Positions 8,677 through 17,239 are shown, counted from the stretch's first letter. The stretch: DNA of 64,000 nucleotides from Streptomyces spinosus (GCF_020400655.1 NZ_JAINRC010000011.1:62001-126000), one strand, 5' to 3'. Translations and numbers: made by a program. The notes: generated by a model not told the origin, from the letters alone.

Positions 8677-8819
8677 TCAACAATCCGTAGAACGAAGTTA
8701 TCTGGGTGATTCCCCCTGGTCAACACCCCGTCCGGACCCCGGCCTGCTGTCACCAGGATGCGGCGAGGCCCCGGTGACCGATCCGGTCACCGGGGCCTCG
8801 CCGCGCGCCCTGGGAAGAC

Positions 8820-9782
8820 TCAGCCCTTGCGGGTCTTGATCTCCTCGGTCAGCTGCGGGACGACGTCGAACAGGTCGCCGACCACGCCGAAGTCGACCAG
8901 CTCGAAGATCGGGGCCTCGGCGTCCTTGTTGACGGCCACGATCGTCTTCGAGGTCTGCATGCCGGCACGGTGCTGGATCGCACCGGAGATGCCGTTGGCG
9001 ATGTAGAGCTGGGGCGAGACCGACTTGCCGGTCTGGCCGACCTGGTTGGTGTGCGGGTACCAGCCGGCGTCCACGGCGGCACGCGAGGCGCCGACGGCCG
9101 CGCCGAGCTGGTCGGCGAGGGCCTCGATGATCGAGAAGTTCTCGGCGCCGTTGACACCGCGGCCACCGGAGACCACGATCGCGGCCTCGGTCAGCTCCGG
9201 GCGGCCCGTCGACTCACGCGGCGTACGGCCGGTGATCTTCGTGCCGGTCGCCTTGTCCGAGAAGGTCACGGACAGGGCCTCGACCGCGCCCGCGGCCGGG
9301 GCGGCCTCGACGGTGGCCGAGTTCGGCTTGACCGTGATGACCGGGGTGCCCTTGATGACGCGCGACTTGGTGGTGAAGGACGCGGCGAACACCGACTGGG
9401 TGGCCACCGGACCCTCGTCGCCGGCCTCGAGGTCGACGGCGTCGGTGATGATGCCGGAGCCGATGCGCAGCGCGAGGCGGGCGGCGATCTCCTTGCCGTC
9501 GGCGGAGGACGGGACCAGCACGGCGGCCGGGGAGACGGCCTCGTAGGCGGCCTGGAGCGCGTCCACCTTCGGCACGACCAGGTACTCGGCGTACTCGGAC
9601 GCGTCGTGGGTGAGGACCTTCACCGCGCCGTGCTCGGCGAGCGTGGCGGCGGTGTCGGCGGCGCCGTTGCCGAGCGCGACGGCGACGGGCTCGCCGAGGC
9701 GGCGGGCCAGGGTCAGCAGCTCCAGGGTGGGCTTGCGGACGGCACCGTCCACGTGGTCGACGTAGACGAGGACTTCAGCCAT
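8820..9782 (-). CDS. etfA: electron transfer flavoprotein alpha subunit
   Basis: A 320-residue FAD-binding subunit of the soluble ETF heterodimer, which takes electrons from acyl-CoA dehydrogenases and passes them to ETF-quinone oxidoreductase. The C-terminal ETF-alpha signature is intact: LYIANGISGAIQHRAG, then IVAVNKDAEAPIF and DFGVVGDL; VVSGGRGVNG marks the start of the FAD domain. It lies 52 bp downstream of etfB in the same orientation, the usual gene order. The acyl-CoA dehydrogenase at 39219 is a possible partner. Confidence 0.96.
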   Translation of the reverse strand: MAEVLVYVDHVDGAVRKPTLELLTLARRLGEPVAVALGNGAADTAATLAEHGAVKVLTHDASEYAEYLVVPKVDALQAAYEAVSPAAVLVPSSADGKEIAARLALRIGSGIITDAVDLEAGDEGPVATQSVFAASFTTKSRVIKGTPVITVKPNSATVEAAPAAGAVEALSVTFSDKATGTKITGRTPRESTGRPELTEAAIVVSGGRGVNGAENFSIIEALADQLGAAVGASRAAVDAGWYPHTNQVGQTGKSVSPQLYIANGISGAIQHRAGMQTSKTIVAVNKDAEAPIFELVDFGVVGDLFDVVPQLTEEIKTRKG

Positions 9783-9834
9783 GGGATTGCTCTCCTGCGA
9801 AACGAAGTTGAGGGGCGGTCAGCGGGGGCGAGCC

Positions 9835-10620
9835 TCAGATGAACTTCTGGCTCGCGAGGAACTCAGCGAGCTGCTTGCCGCCCTCGCCCTCGTCCTTGAC
9901 GATGGTGCCGGCCGTGCGGGCCGGACGCTCGGTCGCGGCCTCGACCTTGGTGAACGCGCCGTCCAGGCCGACCTCCTCGGCCTCGATGTCGAGGTCCGAC
10001 AGGTCCCAGGACTCCACCGGCTTCTTCTTGGCCGCCATGATGCCCTTGAAGGACGGGTAGCGGGCCTCGCCCGACTGGTCGGTGACGGAGACGACGGCCG
10101 GGAGCTGCGCCTGAAGCTGCTCCGAGGCGGCGTCGCCGTCGCGGCGGCCCTTGACCGTGCCGTCCTCGACGGAGACCTCGGACAGCAGGGTGACCTGCGG
10201 GACCCCGAGGCGCTCGGCGACCAGCGCCGGTACGACGCCCATGGTGCCGTCGGTGGAGGCCATGCCGGAGACGACCAGGTCGTAGCCGGCCTTCTCGATG
10301 GCCTTGGCCAGGACCAGGGAGGTGCCGATGGCGTCGGTGCCGTGCAGGTCGTCGTCCTCGACGTGGATGGCCTTGTCGGCACCCATCGAGAGGGCCTTGC
10401 GGAGCGCGTCCTTGGCGTCCTCGGGGCCGATCGTCAGGACGGTGACCTCGGCGTCGTCCGCGTTCTCCGCGATCTGGAGGGCCTGCTCGACCGCGTACTC
10501 GTCCAGCTCGGAGAGCAGACCGTCCACGTCGTCGCGGTCGACGGTCAGGTCATCGGCGAAGTGCCGGTCGCCAGTGGCGTCGGGCACGTACTTCACAGTG
10601 ACAACGATCCTCAAGCTCAC
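9835..10620 (-). CDS. etfB: electron transfer flavoprotein beta subunit
   Basis: A 261-residue ETF beta subunit beginning MSLRIVVTVKYVPD, with the alpha/beta Rossmann-like core and AMP site. VSGMASTDGTMGVVPALVAERLG and the VTDQSGEARYPSFKGIMAAKKK segment match the conserved beta-subunit signature; the latter is the loop that recognises acyl-CoA dehydrogenases. It is the first gene of the etfBA operon. The start is a GTG (GTGAGCTTGAG) following AGGAGAG. The 231-bp upstream region holds a TACT-N4-AGTA palindrome and a 5'-UTR hairpin. Confidence 0.96.
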   Translation of the reverse strand: MSLRIVVTVKYVPDATGDRHFADDLTVDRDDVDGLLSELDEYAVEQALQIAENADDAEVTVLTIGPEDAKDALRKALSMGADKAIHVEDDDLHGTDAIGTSLVLAKAIEKAGYDLVVSGMASTDGTMGVVPALVAERLGVPQVTLLSEVSVEDGTVKGRRDGDAASEQLQAQLPAVVSVTDQSGEARYPSFKGIMAAKKKPVESWDLSDLDIEAEEVGLDGAFTKVEAATERPARTAGTIVKDEGEGGKQLAEFLASQKFI

Positions 10621-10650
10621 GCCGGCTCTCCTACTGCATCGTCATTTCGG

Positions 10651-10669
10651 GCTGCCTCTTGCAGGCAGC
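10651..10669 (-). other. 5'-UTR hairpin of etfB
   Basis: GCTGCCT-N5-AGGCAGC gives a perfect 7-bp stem, 30 bp before the etfB start and in its presumed leader. It could affect translation or mRNA stability; nothing in the sequence decides this. Confidence 0.4.
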
Positions 10670-10727
10670 ATAGGCGCCTCAAGCGGCCGATCCCGGTCGG
10701 GGCGTCCGCGCGCTCCGAACGAAATAT

Positions 10728-10739
10728 TACTCACCAGTA
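10728..10739. promoter_or_regulatory. TACT-N4-AGTA operator candidate for etfBA
   Basis: TACTCACCAGTA is an inverted repeat of TACT/AGTA in the etfB promoter region. On the minus strand it overlaps a candidate -10 (TGTACT), spaced 17 bp from TTGCTT. This shape resembles sites of TetR-type regulators of fatty-acid oxidation genes in actinobacteria, which suits an ETF operon. The regulator is not in the window. Confidence 0.45.
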
Positions 10740-10851
10740 CACCTATTGCCTGCCCGCTAAGCAAGCGCTTTGAACTGTGACCTTCGCAACGCAGCGTAAC
10801 CGGAGCCCGACGGCCTCGCGGAAGGGGGCGGCGCAGCCGGGAGGGACGTGC

Positions 10852-11361
10852 TCAGTCCCGCAGGCCGTTGAAGCGGCCCTGGTGGTAGAGGAGCGGGCGG
10901 CCGGCGCCCGAGGGGTCGCCGAGGACCACCTCGGCGAGCACGATCCGGTGATCGCCGGCCGGCACCCGCCCGACGATCCGGCACACCAGCCAGGCGAGCA
11001 CGTCGTCCAGCACGGGGACACCCTCCGGGCCCTCCCGCCAGACGGTGGGCGCACCGAAACGGTCCGCGCCGCTGCGGGCGAAGGTGGCGGCCAGCTCGCT
11101 CTGGTGCTCGCCGAGTATGTGCACGCCCACGTGGTCGGCCTCGGCCACCGCGGGCCAGCTGGAGGCGCCGGCGCCGATGCCGAAGGAGACCAGGGGCGGG
11201 TCGGCGGAGACGGAGGTCAGGGAGGTGGCGGTGAAGCCGACCGGGCCGGACGCGCCGCGCGCGGTGATCACCGCCACGCCGGCGGCGTGCCGGCGGAAGG
11301 TGGAGCGCAGCAGGTCGGAGGAGGCGAGCTGGGCGGTGCCGAGGTCGGGCGTGGCCGTCAT
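10852..11361 (-). CDS. flavin reductase family protein
   Basis: A 169-residue FMN-binding split-barrel protein of the flavin reductase/HpaC family, which uses NAD(P)H to reduce flavin for partner monooxygenases. FRRHAAGVAVITA, GFTATSLTSVSADPPLV and DHVGVHILGEHQ are the typical flavin-binding strands, and AGDHRIVLAEV carries the conserved His. ATG at 11361 follows AAGGACAG; the upstream in-frame codon lacks a ribosome site. It stands alone between the etf operon and the thioredoxin gene. Its monooxygenase partner cannot be told. Confidence 0.85.
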   Translation of the reverse strand: MTATPDLGTAQLASSDLLRSTFRRHAAGVAVITARGASGPVGFTATSLTSVSADPPLVSFGIGAGASSWPAVAEADHVGVHILGEHQSELAATFARSGADRFGAPTVWREGPEGVPVLDDVLAWLVCRIVGRVPAGDHRIVLAEVVLGDPSGAGRPLLYHQGRFNGLRD

Positions 11362-11569
11362 GGAACTGTCCTTCTGCGGGAGTCGGGGCGTGGGTCCGTG
11401 GCAGCTCAACGGCCCGGACAGCGCGCGCTCGCGGTGCGGGCCAGGTCGACGTGGACCCGGCCGTGGAGAAGGAGTTCGGTCGGCATACGGTCAGGCTGGC
11501 GATGGATGGCACGTGCAGTCAAGCCGGCTCCGGGATGTGGAAGCCGCCTCACCGTTCCCTGACACCCGC

Positions 11570-11968
11570 TCACACGGCCTCCCCCAGTGCGGCGATGACG
11601 TCCGCTCTGCGCGGCTGTCCGGTGGCGCGCCGCACCACACGCCCCCCGGCGTCGAGGACGAGGACGGTCGGCGTCTTGAGGATCTCCAGCTCGCGTACGA
11701 GGTCCAGGTGCGCCTCGGCGTCGACCTCGACGTGGGTGACACCCGGGACCATTCCGGCGACCTCGGCGAGGACGCGCCGGGTGGCCCGGCAGGGCGCGCA
11801 GAAGGCACTGGAGAACTGTACGAGCGTGGCGCGCTCCCCCAGTTCGCCGCCGAGTTCGGCCGCACCGAGCCGCCTGCCGTCGTCGTGCCCGCGCACCCGC
11901 GTTCTCCCCTTCCGCCGTCCGTACGGCCCTTCATCGGCGCCCGCCGCCGCGAGCACCGCCCGGCACAC
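11570..11968 (-). CDS. thioredoxin-fold protein with CxxC
   Basis: A 132-residue thioredoxin-like protein. The core LVQFSSAFCAPCRATRRVL has the redox pair Cys-Ala-Pro-Cys, and ILKTPTVLVLDAGG holds the cis-Pro loop, so it should be an active thiol-disulfide oxidoreductase. The N-terminus (CRAVLAAAGAD) is weakly hydrophobic; relatives often carry a membrane anchor here, which seems shortened. GTG at 11968 is chosen because AAAGGA lies 6 nt upstream; an ATG at 11989 has no such site. The 208-bp gap to the flavin reductase shows no gene. Confidence 0.78.
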   Translation of the reverse strand: MCRAVLAAAGADEGPYGRRKGRTRVRGHDDGRRLGAAELGGELGERATLVQFSSAFCAPCRATRRVLAEVAGMVPGVTHVEVDAEAHLDLVRELEILKTPTVLVLDAGGRVVRRATGQPRRADVIAALGEAV

Positions 11969-12280
11969 CACCGGTCCTTTCCCATACAAGCGTTCCCGCG
12001 CCCGCGATGATTCCCGGGGGCCCTGACGCGGCCGCAGCCGTCACGGTCCGGCATGTTCCCCCCTTCACGGGGAACCACGACACGAGTGGAGTAAAGGAAC
12101 GTGAGGATCCACGGTGGGTTGTAGGCCGACGTGACGAGGATCTCGCCGCCGCGGGGCACCAGGACTGGCTCCCCGTCCGTTCTTCGGGCACGATCTGCGA
12201 GACGCCGTAAACCTACGGCTGCGTAACTTTCCCGCCGGGAGCCCCTTTCCCGAGCAGAGCAGAAAGGGTCCACCCCGCCC

Positions 12281-13009
12281 ATGGCAGAGCTGGTCTACCG
12301 TCCCGTCATCGGTTTCGCCAAGACGATGTTCAAGGTCTGGGACCTGAAGATCGACTGCAAGGGGTCGGAGAACATCCCGCGCGCGGGCGGCGCGGTTCTG
12401 GTGAGCAATCACATCAGCTACCTGGACTTCATCTTCAACGGTCTGGCCGCGCTGCCGCAGAAGCGCCTGGTGCGGTTCATGGCGAAGGAGTCGGTCTTCC
12501 GGCACAAGGTCTCCGGGCCGCTGATGCGGGGCATGAAGCACATCCCGGTGGACCGCACGCAGGGCGAGACGGCGTACGCGCACGCGCTGGACTCGCTGCG
12601 CTCCGGCGAGGTCATCGGGGTGTTCCCGGAGGCGACGATCTCGGAGTCGTTCACGCTGAAGAGCTTCAAGTCGGGCGCGGCCCGGCTCGCCCAGGAGGCG
12701 GGCGTCCCGCTGGTCCCGATGGCGGTGTGGGGCACGCAGCGGCTGTGGACGAAGGGCCACCCCCGCAACTTCAAGCGCGACCACCTGCCCGTCACCGTCC
12801 GCGTCGGCGAGCCGGTGGAGGCACCGCGCGACCAGTACGCCGGCGCGATCACCCGCCGCCTGCGCGAACGCGTCCAGGAACTCCTGGACGCCGCCCAGCG
12901 CGCTTACCCGGGCCGCCCCAAGGGCCCGGAGGACACCTGGTGGCTCCCCACCCACCTGGGCGGCACCGCGCCGACCACCGAGGAACTGCGCACAGCCGCC
13001 GCCCACTGA
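12281..13009 (+). CDS. plsC: 1-acyl-sn-glycerol-3-phosphate acyltransferase
   Basis: A 242-residue PlsC-family acyltransferase that adds the second acyl chain to lysophosphatidate in phospholipid synthesis. Motif I NHISYLDF supplies the catalytic H-x4-D pair, RFMAKESVF and PVDRTQG are the glycerol-phosphate binding blocks, FPEATISES is the variant of the FPEGTRS block, and VPMAVWGTQRLW follows. It is probably membrane associated. ATG 12281 is preceded by AGAAAGGG at slightly long spacing. The 291 bp upstream of it, back to the thioredoxin gene, contain no convincing gene. Confidence 0.88.
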   Translation: MAELVYRPVIGFAKTMFKVWDLKIDCKGSENIPRAGGAVLVSNHISYLDFIFNGLAALPQKRLVRFMAKESVFRHKVSGPLMRGMKHIPVDRTQGETAYAHALDSLRSGEVIGVFPEATISESFTLKSFKSGAARLAQEAGVPLVPMAVWGTQRLWTKGHPRNFKRDHLPVTVRVGEPVEAPRDQYAGAITRRLRERVQELLDAAQRAYPGRPKGPEDTWWLPTHLGGTAPTTEELRTAAAH

Positions 13010-13045
13010 GCCTGCGGCACGGGCAGGTCGCCGGGTCGGTTCCCG

Positions 13046-13186
13046 TCACCGATCGTCCGGGCGATGTGTCCGTCCCGGTACAGGGTTGCGCATCTTCAGG
13101 AACGACGACGCCAGAGCCCTGAGTTCCGCGGGAGTCCGCTCGCACCAGCCTCGCGCCCAGTCCGGGTCGAGCCGTTCGATGGACAC
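13046..13186 (-). CDS. 46-residue hypothetical protein downstream of transglutaminase
   Basis: A GTG at 13186 preceded by GGAAGG with a 6-nt spacer opens a 46-codon frame. The product starts MSIERLDPDWARGWCERT, continues with PAELRALASSFLK, and ends with a basic tail (RTHRPDDR). It has one Cys, two Trp and an amphipathic middle, and no signal peptide. It lies 40 bp after the transglutaminase-like gene on the same strand, so probably shares its transcript. I do not recognise the family. The excellent ribosome site is the main evidence that it is real. Confidence 0.5.
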   Translation of the reverse strand: MSIERLDPDWARGWCERTPAELRALASSFLKMRNPVPGRTHRPDDR

Positions 13187-13226
13187 GTTCGTCCTTCCGG
13201 GCACGCGCTCAGCTCAACAACTGCGC

Positions 13227-13817
13227 TCACAGCCTGGCAGGCAGCGTCCTGCCCAGGTGCGGGCGGTCCGGTGCGGCGCGCAGGGCGGCGAGGACGACCG
13301 GGTGTGGTGCGGCGTACAGGAGCGGATAGTCCACCTCGTGCGACGAGGGGTCCGGGATCCAGGCCAGCCGCTCGCCGTCCAGCGAGAACCGGGCGTCGAC
13401 ACCCGGCTTGTTGCCGCGGGGGTCCTGCCGGTGCCAGGCGCCACGGAAACGGACGGCGACCAGGCCGTGGACCGCGTGCCCGCCCTCACCGTCCCCCAGC
13501 CGCTGGTAGCACAGGGCGGCGGGGATGTCCTCGGCCCGCAACAGGGCGGCCAGGGCATGGGACTTGGCGTAGCAGATGCCCGTACCGAGGGCCAGCACGT
13601 CGGAGGCGCGCCAGGTGACGCGGAGGTCGCCCGAGTCCTGGGAGTGCGCGATGGCGTCCCGGACGAACTCATAGGCGACCCGCGCATATTCATACGAGTC
13701 GGAGACCTCCGCCGCCAGGCGGGCGGCGGTCTGCCGGACCACCGGATGGTGATGGTCGATGACGTCATCGGCGGCCAGATACGCGGACAGGTCGGCGGTG
13801 TCCTGGATGAGCTCCAT
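13227..13817 (-). CDS. transglutaminase-like domain protein
   Basis: A 196-residue cysteine-protease-fold protein of the bacterial transglutaminase-like family. The triad is visible: Cys82 in GTGICYAKSHALAALLR, His114 or His117 in GGHAVHGLVAV, and Asp132 in WHRQDPRG. No signal peptide is seen, so it is likely cytoplasmic; such proteins hydrolyse or transfer at amide bonds, but the substrate is unknown. ATG 13817 is supported by a canonical promoter ending 8 nt upstream (leaderless), so the longer ORF from 13844 is rejected. A 46-codon gene follows. Confidence 0.85.
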   Translation of the reverse strand: MELIQDTADLSAYLAADDVIDHHHPVVRQTAARLAAEVSDSYEYARVAYEFVRDAIAHSQDSGDLRVTWRASDVLALGTGICYAKSHALAALLRAEDIPAALCYQRLGDGEGGHAVHGLVAVRFRGAWHRQDPRGNKPGVDARFSLDGERLAWIPDPSSHEVDYPLLYAAPHPVVLAALRAAPDRPHLGRTLPARL

Positions 13818-13825
13818 GCCCGCAG

Positions 13826-13854
13826 AGCATAGGAACACGGTCACCCGGAGTCAA
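13826..13854 (-). promoter_or_regulatory. sigma-HrdB-type promoter, leaderless
   Basis: On the minus strand TTGACT (13854-13849), a 17-bp spacer and TATGCT (13831-13826) form a near-consensus vegetative promoter. The -10 ends 8 nt before the transglutaminase ATG, so transcription should begin at or next to the start codon. Confidence 0.75.
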
Positions 13855-13909
13855 TCATTTTTCAGGTGACCGCATACCTATGCATAACGAGAGGGGGGAG
13901 AGCCGGCGG

Positions 13910-14980
13910 CTAGCGCGCCATCTCCTCCTTCAGCGCCGCCACGAACGTGTCGACGTCGTCCTCCGTGGTGTCGAAGGAGCACATCCAGCGCACCACCCCG
14001 GCACCCTCGTCCCAGAAGTAGAACCGGAACCGCTTCTGGAGCCGCTCGCTCACGTCGTGCGGCAGCTTGGCGAAGACACCGTTGGCCTGCACCGGGTAGA
14101 GGATCTCCACGCCGTGCACCGCGCGGACGCCCTCGGCGAGCCGCTGGGCCATCTCGTTGGCGTGCCGGGCGTTGCGCAGCCACAGGTCCTTGGCGAGGAG
14201 CGCCTCCAACTGCACGGAGACGAAACGCATCTTGGAGGCCAGCTGCATCGACATCTTCCGCAGGTGCTTCATCTGCCGCACCGCGTCCTGGTTGAGCACG
14301 ACGACCGCCTCGCCGAACACGGCGCCGTTCTTCGTGCCGCCCAGGGAGAGGATGTCGACGCCGACCGCGTTGGTGAACGTCCGCATGGGCACGTCCAGGG
14401 AGGCGGCCGCGTTGGCTATCCGGGAGCCGTCCAGGTGCACCTTCATGCCGTGCGCGTGGGCGTGCTCGCAGATCGCGCGGATCTCCTCGGGCGTGTAGAG
14501 GGTGCCCAGCTCGGTGCTCTGGGTGATCGACACCACCTGGGGCATCGCCCGGTGCTCGTCCTCCCAGCCCCAGGCCTGCCGGTCGATCAGCTCGGGCGTG
14601 AGCTTGCCGTCCGGTGTCGGCACGGTGAGCAGCTTGAGCCCGCCCATGCGCTCGGGCGCACCGCCCTCGTCCACGTTGATGTGCGCGCTCTCGGCACAGA
14701 TCACCGCGCCCCAGCGGTCCGTGACCGCCTGGAGCGCGACCACGTTCGCGCCCGTGCCGTTGAAGACCGGGAAGGCCTGCGCGGTGGCCCCGAAGTGGCT
14801 CCGGATGATCCGCTGCAGGTTCTCGGTGTAGTCGTCCTCGCCGTACGCCACCTGGTGGCCGCCGTTCGCCAGGGCCAGGGCGGCCAGCACCTCGGGGTGC
14901 GCTCCGGCGTAGTTGTCACTGGCGAAACCGCGGACCTGCGGGTCGTGGTGGCGACGCGCGTCGGTCTTCGGAGGGTTCAC
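13910..14980 (-). CDS. low-specificity threonine aldolase / beta-eliminating lyase family protein
   Basis: A 356-residue fold-type I PLP enzyme. The PLP lysine is Lys217 in DILSLGGTKNGA, and SDNYAGAHPEVL, FNGTGANVVAL and VHLDGSRIANAA match the threonine aldolase family, which splits threonine or allo-threonine into glycine and acetaldehyde. The GTG start overlaps the SDR stop by 4 bp (GTGA), so translation is coupled and the long upstream extension is rejected. It is the third gene of the DUF6421-SDR-aldolase operon. Other beta-hydroxy-amino acids could be substrates. Confidence 0.88.
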   Translation of the reverse strand: MNPPKTDARRHHDPQVRGFASDNYAGAHPEVLAALALANGGHQVAYGEDDYTENLQRIIRSHFGATAQAFPVFNGTGANVVALQAVTDRWGAVICAESAHINVDEGGAPERMGGLKLLTVPTPDGKLTPELIDRQAWGWEDEHRAMPQVVSITQSTELGTLYTPEEIRAICEHAHAHGMKVHLDGSRIANAAASLDVPMRTFTNAVGVDILSLGGTKNGAVFGEAVVVLNQDAVRQMKHLRKMSMQLASKMRFVSVQLEALLAKDLWLRNARHANEMAQRLAEGVRAVHGVEILYPVQANGVFAKLPHDVSERLQKRFRFYFWDEGAGVVRWMCSFDTTEDDVDTFVAALKEEMAR

Positions 14981-15732
14981 GGCTTCTCGGTCAGCCACAG
15001 ACGGTTTCCGTTCACTTCCGCGGCGGGCTTGCTCCAGACACCCTCGATGGCCTCGGCCAGGTCCTTGACGTCCGTGAAGCCCGCGAACTTCGCGTTGGGG
15101 CGTTCGGCGCGCATGGCGTCGTGCACCAGCGCCTTCACCACCAGGATGGTAGCCGCGGACGTCGGCCCCTCGGCGCCGCCCGCCTTGCGGAAGTAGTCGG
15201 CCATGGCGAGCGTCCACGCCTCGGCGGCGGCCTTGGCCGCGGAGTACGCGGCGTTGCCGGCGGTCGGCTTCGACGCACCGGCCGCGCTGATCAGCACGTA
15301 CCGGCCGCGCTCGCTGCGCTGCAGCGCCTCGTGGAAGGCGAGGGAGGTGTGCTGCACGGTCTTGACGAGCAGCAGCTCCAGGAAGTCCCAGTCGTCCAGG
15401 CTGGTCTTGGTGAACGTCTCGCTGCCCCGCCAGCCGCCCACCAGGTGCACGAGCCCGTCGACCCGGCCGAAGTCCTTCTCGATGTGCGCGGCCCAGTCCC
15501 GGGTGGACTGCAGGTCGAGCAGGTCCACCGTGTCACCGGTGACGGTCGCGCCACCGGAGGCGTACCGGGCCGCGTCGACGGCCTCGGAGAGCCGCTGCGG
15601 GTCGTTGTCCGCCCCGACGACGGTCGCCCCGGCCTCGGCGAGCCGCAGCAGCGCCGCGCGCCCGGCGGGACCGCCCGCACCGGCCACCGCGATCACCGCG
15701 CCGCTGAGCGGTCCGTTCGTCCCGTTCCCCAT
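14977..15732 (-). CDS. short-chain dehydrogenase/reductase
   Basis: A 251-residue SDR. The cofactor loop is GAGGPAGRAALLRLAE, a variant of TGxxxGxG; the active-site YSAAK and upstream SAAG supply Tyr, Lys and Ser. ATG 15732 follows GAGGGGAAG. An alternative GTG at 15777 overlaps the DUF6421 stop by 4 bp and would give coupled translation with 15 extra residues. The gene is coupled by a GTGA overlap to the aldolase, so it probably works in the same pathway, for example reducing or oxidising an aldehyde or hydroxy-amino acid (inference). Confidence 0.85.
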   Translation of the reverse strand: MGNGTNGPLSGAVIAVAGAGGPAGRAALLRLAEAGATVVGADNDPQRLSEAVDAARYASGGATVTGDTVDLLDLQSTRDWAAHIEKDFGRVDGLVHLVGGWRGSETFTKTSLDDWDFLELLLVKTVQHTSLAFHEALQRSERGRYVLISAAGASKPTAGNAAYSAAKAAAEAWTLAMADYFRKAGGAEGPTSAATILVVKALVHDAMRAERPNAKFAGFTDVKDLAEAIEGVWSKPAAEVNGNRLWLTEKP

Positions 15733-15773
15733 GTTCTTCCCCTCTGAAGCAGTGTTCCGGACGACGCGGTCGC

Positions 15774-17171
15774 TCACGCGGCGATCCGCTCGGCGGTGTC
15801 CGCCGTGATGCCCTTGGTGGAGGCGATCACATTCTTCAGCTTCTTGGACAGGGCCTCATAGAACATGCTCAGCGGAAACTCGTCGGCAAGCACGTCGTCC
15901 ACGAGCTTGCGCGGGGGCTGGGTCAGGTCCAGGGCGTCCGGGCCCTTGGCCCACTTGGACCCGGGGTGCGGGGCGAGGTAGGTGGACACCAGCTGGTAGC
16001 CGGCGAACCAGTGCACCAGCTTCGGGCGGTCGATGCCGTCCCGGTAGAGCTTCTCTATCTCGGCGCACAGCTGGTTGGTGACCTGCGGGGCGCGCTCCCA
16101 GTCGATGGAGAGCTTGTTGTCGGTCCAGCGGACGACGTCGTGCTTGTGCAGGTAGGCGAAGAGCAGCTGGCCGCCGAGCCCGTCGTAGTTGCGGTTGCGG
16201 TCGCCGGTGACGGGGAAGCGGAACATGCGGTCGAAGAGGACCGCGTACTGCACGTCACGCGCCTGCGGGACGCCGTCCGCCTGGAGCTTCACGGCCTCCT
16301 TGAAGGCGGTGAGGTCACAGCGCAGCTCCTCCAGGCCGTACATCCAGAACGGCTGGCGCTGCTTGATCATGAACGGGTCGAACGGCAGGTCGCCGTGGCT
16401 GTGGGTGCGGTCGTGGACCATGTCCCAGAGCACGAAGGCCTCTTCGCAGCGCTTCTGGTCGTGGACCATGGCGGCGATGTCCTCGGGCAGTTCGAGGCCC
16501 AGGAGGCCGACGGCGGCCTCGGTCACGCGACGGAAGCGGGCGGCCTCGCGGTCACAGAAGATGCCACCCCAGGAGAAACGTTCCGGCGCCTCGCGCACGG
16601 CGATCGTCTCCGGGAAGAGCACGGCGGAGTTGGTGTCGTAGCCCGAGGTGAAGTCCTCGAAGGTGATGCCGCAGAAGAGCGGGTTGTCGTACCGGGTGCG
16701 CTCCAGCTCGGCCAGCCAGTCCGGCCAGACCATGCGCAGCACGACCGCCTCCAGGTTGCGGTCCGGGTTGCCGTTCTGCGTGTACATCGGGAAGACGACC
16801 AGGTGCTGAAGGCCGTCGGCGCGGTTCGCGGCCGGGTTGAAGGCCAGCAGGGAGTCCAGGAAGTCCGGGACCTTAAAGCCGCCCCCGGCCCAGCGGCGCA
16901 GGTCCCTCACCAGCGCCTCGTGGTAGGCGGCGTCGTGCGGCAGGAACGGGGAGAGCCGCTCGACCGCGTCGGCGACACGCTCGACGGCCGCCATGGCGTC
17001 GGCCCGCTCCGGGGCGCCCTCGGCGTCGAAGTCGATCGATCCGTCCTTCGACTGCCATGGCCGAATCTGCTCCACGGCATCCTTGAGCACGGGCCAGGCC
17101 GGGTGCTCCACCACCCTGGTCAGCGGAGAAACCTGATCCTCCACACCCGACTGCACAAGAATTTCCGTCAT
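15774..17171 (-). CDS. DUF6421-family protein
   Basis: A 465-residue cytoplasmic protein of a Streptomyces family I recognise as DUF6421. Conserved blocks seen include DMVHDRTHSHGDLPFDPF (His/Asp-rich, around residues 249-266), LFCGITFEDFTSGYDTN and WFAGYQLVSTYLAPHPGSKW. The His/Asp cluster could bind a metal, but no function is established. ATG 17171 follows TGGAGG. It is the first gene of the operon with the SDR and threonine aldolase. The long upstream region contains an inverted repeat at 17240-17260. Confidence 0.75.
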   Translation of the reverse strand: MTEILVQSGVEDQVSPLTRVVEHPAWPVLKDAVEQIRPWQSKDGSIDFDAEGAPERADAMAAVERVADAVERLSPFLPHDAAYHEALVRDLRRWAGGGFKVPDFLDSLLAFNPAANRADGLQHLVVFPMYTQNGNPDRNLEAVVLRMVWPDWLAELERTRYDNPLFCGITFEDFTSGYDTNSAVLFPETIAVREAPERFSWGGIFCDREAARFRRVTEAAVGLLGLELPEDIAAMVHDQKRCEEAFVLWDMVHDRTHSHGDLPFDPFMIKQRQPFWMYGLEELRCDLTAFKEAVKLQADGVPQARDVQYAVLFDRMFRFPVTGDRNRNYDGLGGQLLFAYLHKHDVVRWTDNKLSIDWERAPQVTNQLCAEIEKLYRDGIDRPKLVHWFAGYQLVSTYLAPHPGSKWAKGPDALDLTQPPRKLVDDVLADEFPLSMFYEALSKKLKNVIASTKGITADTAERIAA

Positions 17172-17239
17172 GTCCCATCCTCCACAGGAGAACCTCGCGT
17201 AGAGACACCGTATGCATACCCGGTTTCTCTCAGCAAGAG

